Positions 60,601 through 64,000 of a DNA stretch of 64,000 nt are shown here, one piece after another. This DNA comes from Natrarchaeobaculum aegyptiacum. Lineage in GTDB: Archaea > Halobacteriota > Halobacteria > Halobacteriales > Natrialbaceae. The position numbers and the translations under genes are program-made. The notes beneath the pieces were generated by a model. The model searched no databases. It was not told where the DNA came from and saw only the letters and a list, made by a program, of their open reading frames with translations. The stretch is taken from the NCBI RefSeq assembly GCF_002156705.1, contig NZ_CP019893.1, positions 2,976,001 through 3,040,000 on the forward strand. Direction: 5' to 3'. Each line of letters starts with the position of its first letter. The first letter of the stretch is position 1.

Positions 60601-61548
60601 ATGTCTGGCTCTGACTCCGATCCCGAGGCTGGTTCCGATGCAGCCGACGAGCGCGGCTCGATCACGTTCGTTCCGAGTGTCCACTTCTCGCCGGTCCACC
60701 GCCGCCGCGTCCGGCGGACGATCCGCGAGGTCGATCCGGACGTCGTCGCCGTCGAACTCGATGCCCGCCGGTACGACCGTATCGAGCGGAGTATCGACGG
60801 TGGCGCACTCGACCTCGCGCGTGACCTGCCGCCGCCGACGGCGCTGACCTACCGGCTCTTGCGGACGATCCAGCGAACGGTCGTCCGGCTCTTCGGTCTC
60901 GACCCGGAGCTGACCGACATGGAGGTCGCGATCGAGACGGCTGCCGAACGGGGCCACGAGGTCGCGCTCATCGACGACCCACTCGAGGACACCGTCGCGT
61001 CGCTCACCCGCCGCGTCGGAATCGATACGATCCCGAAGCTCCTGATGCGGGCGAGTCGACTCGGGCCGGAAGAGCAGGCTCGCGCGCTCGAGATGACGAG
61101 CCTGCCGTTCCGGGACGTCCGGTCCGGCGACGACGTCCAGCCAGCGATCGACCAGATGCGCCGGCTCCTCCCCGAGGTAGCCGAGGTACTCGTCGACCGG
61201 CGCGACCGATCGATGGCTCGACGGCTCCACGCGCTCAGGAACGAGGGCGTCGACGTCGTCGCCGTCATCGGCGCGGGCCACCACAACGGCATTCGTGACC
61301 ACCTCGAGCGCCTCGAGCGGCTGGACCGCACCGGGGACACCACCAGCGCCGAGGGGATCGGTGGCAGTGACGCCGCGTCAGAGACGGCTGTCGGCGAGGA
61401 ACCGCGGGATCGACTCGACTCGGGCGTCCCCGTCGGGTCGGGCGATACGGACGTGGTCGACGAACCACTCGACGTGGCCGATCTCGAGGGCGTCACGGTG
61501 CCACGACGGCGACCAACCCGGGACGTGACGACGATCCCGATCGAGTGA
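60601..61548 (+). CDS. TraB-family protein
   Basis: A 315-aa member of the TraB/PrgY superfamily. Characteristic blocks are FVPSVHFSPVHRRRV with the conserved His, DVVAVELDARRYDRI with the conserved Glu, DRRDRSMARRLHALRNEG, and VIGAGHHNGI near residue 220. Related proteins include pheromone-shutdown factors and predicted metal-dependent peptidases; archaeal functions are unknown. Unlike longer archaeal relatives it has no obvious C-terminal membrane helices; the last about 90 residues are acidic and low-complexity. Confidence 0.78.
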   Translation: MSGSDSDPEAGSDAADERGSITFVPSVHFSPVHRRRVRRTIREVDPDVVAVELDARRYDRIERSIDGGALDLARDLPPPTALTYRLLRTIQRTVVRLFGLDPELTDMEVAIETAAERGHEVALIDDPLEDTVASLTRRVGIDTIPKLLMRASRLGPEEQARALEMTSLPFRDVRSGDDVQPAIDQMRRLLPEVAEVLVDRRDRSMARRLHALRNEGVDVVAVIGAGHHNGIRDHLERLERLDRTGDTTSAEGIGGSDAASETAVGEEPRDRLDSGVPVGSGDTDVVDEPLDVADLEGVTVPRRRPTRDVTTIPIE

Positions 61549-61671
61549 GGTTCCGACAGCGTCGATCGCGCGTCTCGATCGCTCCTCACCGAGCAGGTAG
61601 ACGGTTCTGCAGGTGCGACCCTCGACACGGTCACCTCAACGTTTATGTTCGACAGACATCCTGTTAGCACA

Positions 61672-62481
61672 ATGAGCGGATCGTCGTCCCGTGTCGTCTC
61701 CGGGGGTGACCGCCGAGCGCTCCTCACCGGTATCGTCGCAGGTCTCCTGAATCTCCTCCTCGTCGTCGTGCTCTACGCTCGAGACGGCTACCCGACGCTC
61801 GAGTCTCCAGCCGCGACGGCAGTGCTCGCGGTCACGACGCTCCTGGTCGGTGCGATCCCGATGTTCGTCACCGTCCAGACCCGGCTACTCACGCCGGGAA
61901 TCGGGTTTCTCACGTTGCTTATCGGAGCGACGACACTCGACCTGCGGACGCCAGCTCCCGAGTGGGGCGAACTCGACGGATACGTGATCGTCGAGGGACC
62001 GACCCACGTCGGGAGTTACGCGAACCGGTGGTACCTCTGGCTCGGCCTCCTGCTGTACGCGGGAGTCCTCGAGTTCGCCGTCCGCCGCCGGTACGGGATC
62101 GCCGAGAATCGTCTTCGGGACCTGCCTGCGATTCCCTCGAGTCGGGCAGGTCGTCTTCGCATCGCTGCGGCCGGCGGCGTGCTGATCGGAATCGCGACGG
62201 CGCTGCTCGTCCTCGAGAGCGGCATCAGGCCCCCGCTGGCGGCGACAGCCGTCTTCGTGGTCGCGTTCGCGGTGGCCCTCGTGCCGCTGGTCGGCCTGCT
62301 CGAGCGCCGGCTTATCCTCCCGACGCTGTTGTTTCTCGCACTCGTGCCGTACCTGCTGGTCTTCGAGGCGTTCGTCACGACCGACAGTCCGGTCCACATC
62401 TTCCTGTTTGGCCCCTACGCGATCCTGCTCGCCGCCGTCGGTCTGCTCGAGGCGATCGTCAGATCCCGGTTCGGGGAGTGA
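61672..62481 (+). CDS. Membrane protein of unknown function
   Basis: A 269-aa integral membrane protein with about seven hydrophobic segments, beginning with ALLTGIVAGLLNLLLVVVLY and ending with a helix near residue 255. I do not recognise the family. The ATG at 61672 is chosen because a TATA-like GTTTATG lies about 25 nt upstream, favouring leaderless transcription from here rather than from an ATG 27 nt earlier. It precedes folC by 121 nt on the same strand. Confidence 0.65.
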   Translation: MSGSSSRVVSGGDRRALLTGIVAGLLNLLLVVVLYARDGYPTLESPAATAVLAVTTLLVGAIPMFVTVQTRLLTPGIGFLTLLIGATTLDLRTPAPEWGELDGYVIVEGPTHVGSYANRWYLWLGLLLYAGVLEFAVRRRYGIAENRLRDLPAIPSSRAGRLRIAAAGGVLIGIATALLVLESGIRPPLAATAVFVVAFAVALVPLVGLLERRLILPTLLFLALVPYLLVFEAFVTTDSPVHIFLFGPYAILLAAVGLLEAIVRSRFGE

Positions 62482-62602
62482 CCTCGTCTCCCCAACTCGG
62501 GTGGCCGGATACCGACCGGAAACCGCCGCTCGAGCGTGTGGACGGCTCTCAGACGAGACTCGACTCCGACACCCTAAAGCGCGCGCACTCTGTGGATCGG
62601 GT

Positions 62603-64000
62603 ATGGAGTATCACGAGGCGGCGGACTTCGTGTTCGGCCTGCGGCGGTTCCGGCCGAAACCGGGCACGGAGTCGACGGCGCGACTGCTCGCCTCCCTCGA
62701 GGATCCCCACGAGGGCATCGACTGCGTCCAGATCGCCGGCTCGAACGGAAAAGGATCGACCGCCCGAATGCTCGAGCGGACCCTCCGCGAAGCCGGGCTC
62801 TCCGTGGGACTGTACACCTCGCCACACCTCGAAGACCTCCGCGAACGGATTCGCGTCGACGGTCGCAAGATTCCGCGGACAGCGGTCTGTGCGTACGTCG
62901 AGGCCGTTCGTGACTACGTCACCGACGCGGCCGCAGACGGCTCCTCGCCGACGTTCTTCGAGGCGATGACCGCGATGGCCCTGTGGCATTTCGACCGTGA
63001 AGACGTCGACGTTGCCGTCCTCGAGGTCGGCATCGGCGGCAAGTACGACGCCACGAGCGTCGTGTCGCCGGTCGCGAGCGCGGTCACGAGCGTCACCCTC
63101 GAACATACCGGGATCATCGGCGACACCGAGGAGGCCATCGCCCGCGACAAGGCCCACGTCGCCCCTGACGACGCGTCGCTCGTGACCGCCGTCTCCGGCG
63201 ACCCGCTCGAGGCAGTCCGTGAGGTCGCAGGCGACGTCGTGACGGTCGGCGATGGGAGTGCCAAGGACGCGGCTGCCGGTGCCGACGCTTCGGCGGACGT
63301 CCGGGTCACCTACGGCGGCCTGACCAACCACACCGAGGCGGCCGTCAGCATCGAGGCCGACGACTGGAGCGTCGAGACGAAGATTCCGTTCCCCGGCGCA
63401 CACCAGGCGACGAACGCGGCGATCGCCGCCGCCCTCGCCCGACAACTCGCCGACGTCGACGAGGCCGACCTCGCCCGCGGGCTTCGAAACGCCCACTGGC
63501 CCGGCCGCTTCGAGGTGATGGACACCGGGCCGCTGGTCGTCCTCGACGGTGCCCACAACCCCGGGGCCTGCGAGACCCTCGCCGGGACGCTCTCGAGTTG
63601 CGACTACGACGACCTCCACGTCGTCTTCGGCGCGATGCACGACAAGGACCACCGCGAGATGGCCCACGCGCTCCCCACTCCCGACTCGGTCGTCGCCTGC
63701 GAACCGACGCTCGACCGGGCCGAAGATCGGGCCGTCCTCGAGACCGTCTTCGCAGACGTCGGCGTTCCCGACACCGAGTCGGTCGCCGCCGTCTCCGACG
63801 CCGTCGAACACGCGCTCGAGCGCGCAGACGAAGGTGACTGCGTGCTCGTCACCGGCTCGCTCTTTGCCGTCGCGGAGGCCCGGTCCCGCTGGACGCGTGC
63901 CGACGTCCCGAAACGCGTCCGGAACCTGGCGGACGCTCGCGAGACCCTCGCCGGCGCGTCGGTCGCCGACGGGAACGTCCACCGACTTGGTGGTGACGCC
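62603..64000 (+). CDS. folC: Dihydrofolate/folylpolyglutamate synthase, N-terminal part (cut by window end)
   Basis: An open frame of 466 codons that runs off the right edge. It begins MEYHEAADFVFGLRRFRPK, with the FolC P-loop QIAGSNGKGSTARMLERTL at about residue 43, the SVGLYTSPHLEDLRERI segment, EVGIGGKYDATSVV and the C-terminal domain motifs AHWPGRFEV and LVVLDGAHNPGAC. It attaches glutamate to folates (or dihydropteroate). In Haloferax volcanii folC is fused to folP (dihydropteroate synthase); the family part ends near codon 450 here without a stop, so the same fusion is likely. Confidence 0.92.
   Translation, partial: MEYHEAADFVFGLRRFRPKPGTESTARLLASLEDPHEGIDCVQIAGSNGKGSTARMLERTLREAGLSVGLYTSPHLEDLRERIRVDGRKIPRTAVCAYVEAVRDYVTDAAADGSSPTFFEAMTAMALWHFDREDVDVAVLEVGIGGKYDATSVVSPVASAVTSVTLEHTGIIGDTEEAIARDKAHVAPDDASLVTAVSGDPLEAVREVAGDVVTVGDGSAKDAAAGADASADVRVTYGGLTNHTEAAVSIEADDWSVETKIPFPGAHQATNAAIAAALARQLADVDEADLARGLRNAHWPGRFEVMDTGPLVVLDGAHNPGACETLAGTLSSCDYDDLHVVFGAMHDKDHREMAHALPTPDSVVACEPTLDRAEDRAVLETVFADVGVPDTESVAAVSDAVEHALERADEGDCVLVTGSLFAVAEARSRWTRADVPKRVRNLADARETLAGASVADGNVHRLGGDA

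Overview
The window is chromosomal DNA from an extremely halophilic archaeon (class Halobacteria, probably Natrialbales; the order is inference). The evidence is high GC with strong third-position bias, very acidic proteins, TATA boxes about 25-30 nt upstream of start codons with almost no leader, a PGF-CTERM surface protein, Tat signals, and a haloarchaeal gene set: bacterioruberin desaturase and elongase, AglF, TFS, type II Met aminopeptidase and FolC. No rRNA, tRNA or CRISPR was seen.

Region 1 (1-17.6 kb) is a cell-surface glycan locus. It holds GT2 and GT4 glycosyltransferases, an alkaline-phosphatase-fold phosphodiesterase, two divergent TagF/TagB-like (CDP-polyol) phosphotransferases and a Wzx-type flippase, in a noticeably AT-richer block (about 3.3-7.9 kb). 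Next come three translationally coupled genes (7953-12525) that match, in family and in linkage, the first three enzymes of the Campylobacter jejuni phosphoramidate pathway: L-glutamine kinase, gamma-glutamyl-CDP-amidate hydrolase, and CTP:phosphoglutamine cytidylyltransferase. This suggests that a haloarchaeon makes a CDP-activated phosphoramidate for surface decoration, and it is one of the two strongest findings. GlmS, a GlmU-like enzyme, an NDP-sugar epimerase and AglF then supply nucleotide sugars.

Region 2 (17.7-43.6 kb) is mostly core genome with curiosities. These include a membrane protein with 12 tandem DUF1508-like modules, crtD-lyeJ without an adjacent cruF, TFS, a VapBC pair, a KaiC-like ATPase with a degenerate P-loop and a beta-RFAP synthase homologue. 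There is also a bacteriorhodopsin-fold protein lacking the retinal lysine, preceded by a coupled 51-aa ORF, and an IS630 element with a frameshift at an A7 run next to a short dispersed repeat. Superoxide dismutase, a large FAD/Fe-S dehydrogenase, two tandem 7TM histidine kinases, Met aminopeptidase, a 39-aa zinc ribbon and isocitrate dehydrogenase follow. The 3' end of icd is repeated downstream as a degenerate ladder of stem-loops that keeps both the terminal peptide and the base pairing. The pattern recalls a used integration site.

Region 3 (43.8-54.4 kb) is an AT-richer accessory island: a beta-helix surface protein, a secreted HELVH metalloprotease, a 45-aa GG-leader peptide ORF (absent from simple long-ORF calls), a class II lanthipeptide synthetase (LanM), an erythromycin-esterase-like enzyme and an ABC exporter. 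I read it as a haloarchaeal lanthipeptide cluster with a candidate precursor. It is the second main finding.

Region 4 (54.7-64 kb) returns to core genome: a Tat-exported alpha/beta hydrolase, a renalase-like flavoprotein, CarB, a TraB-family protein, a membrane protein, and FolC running off the right edge.
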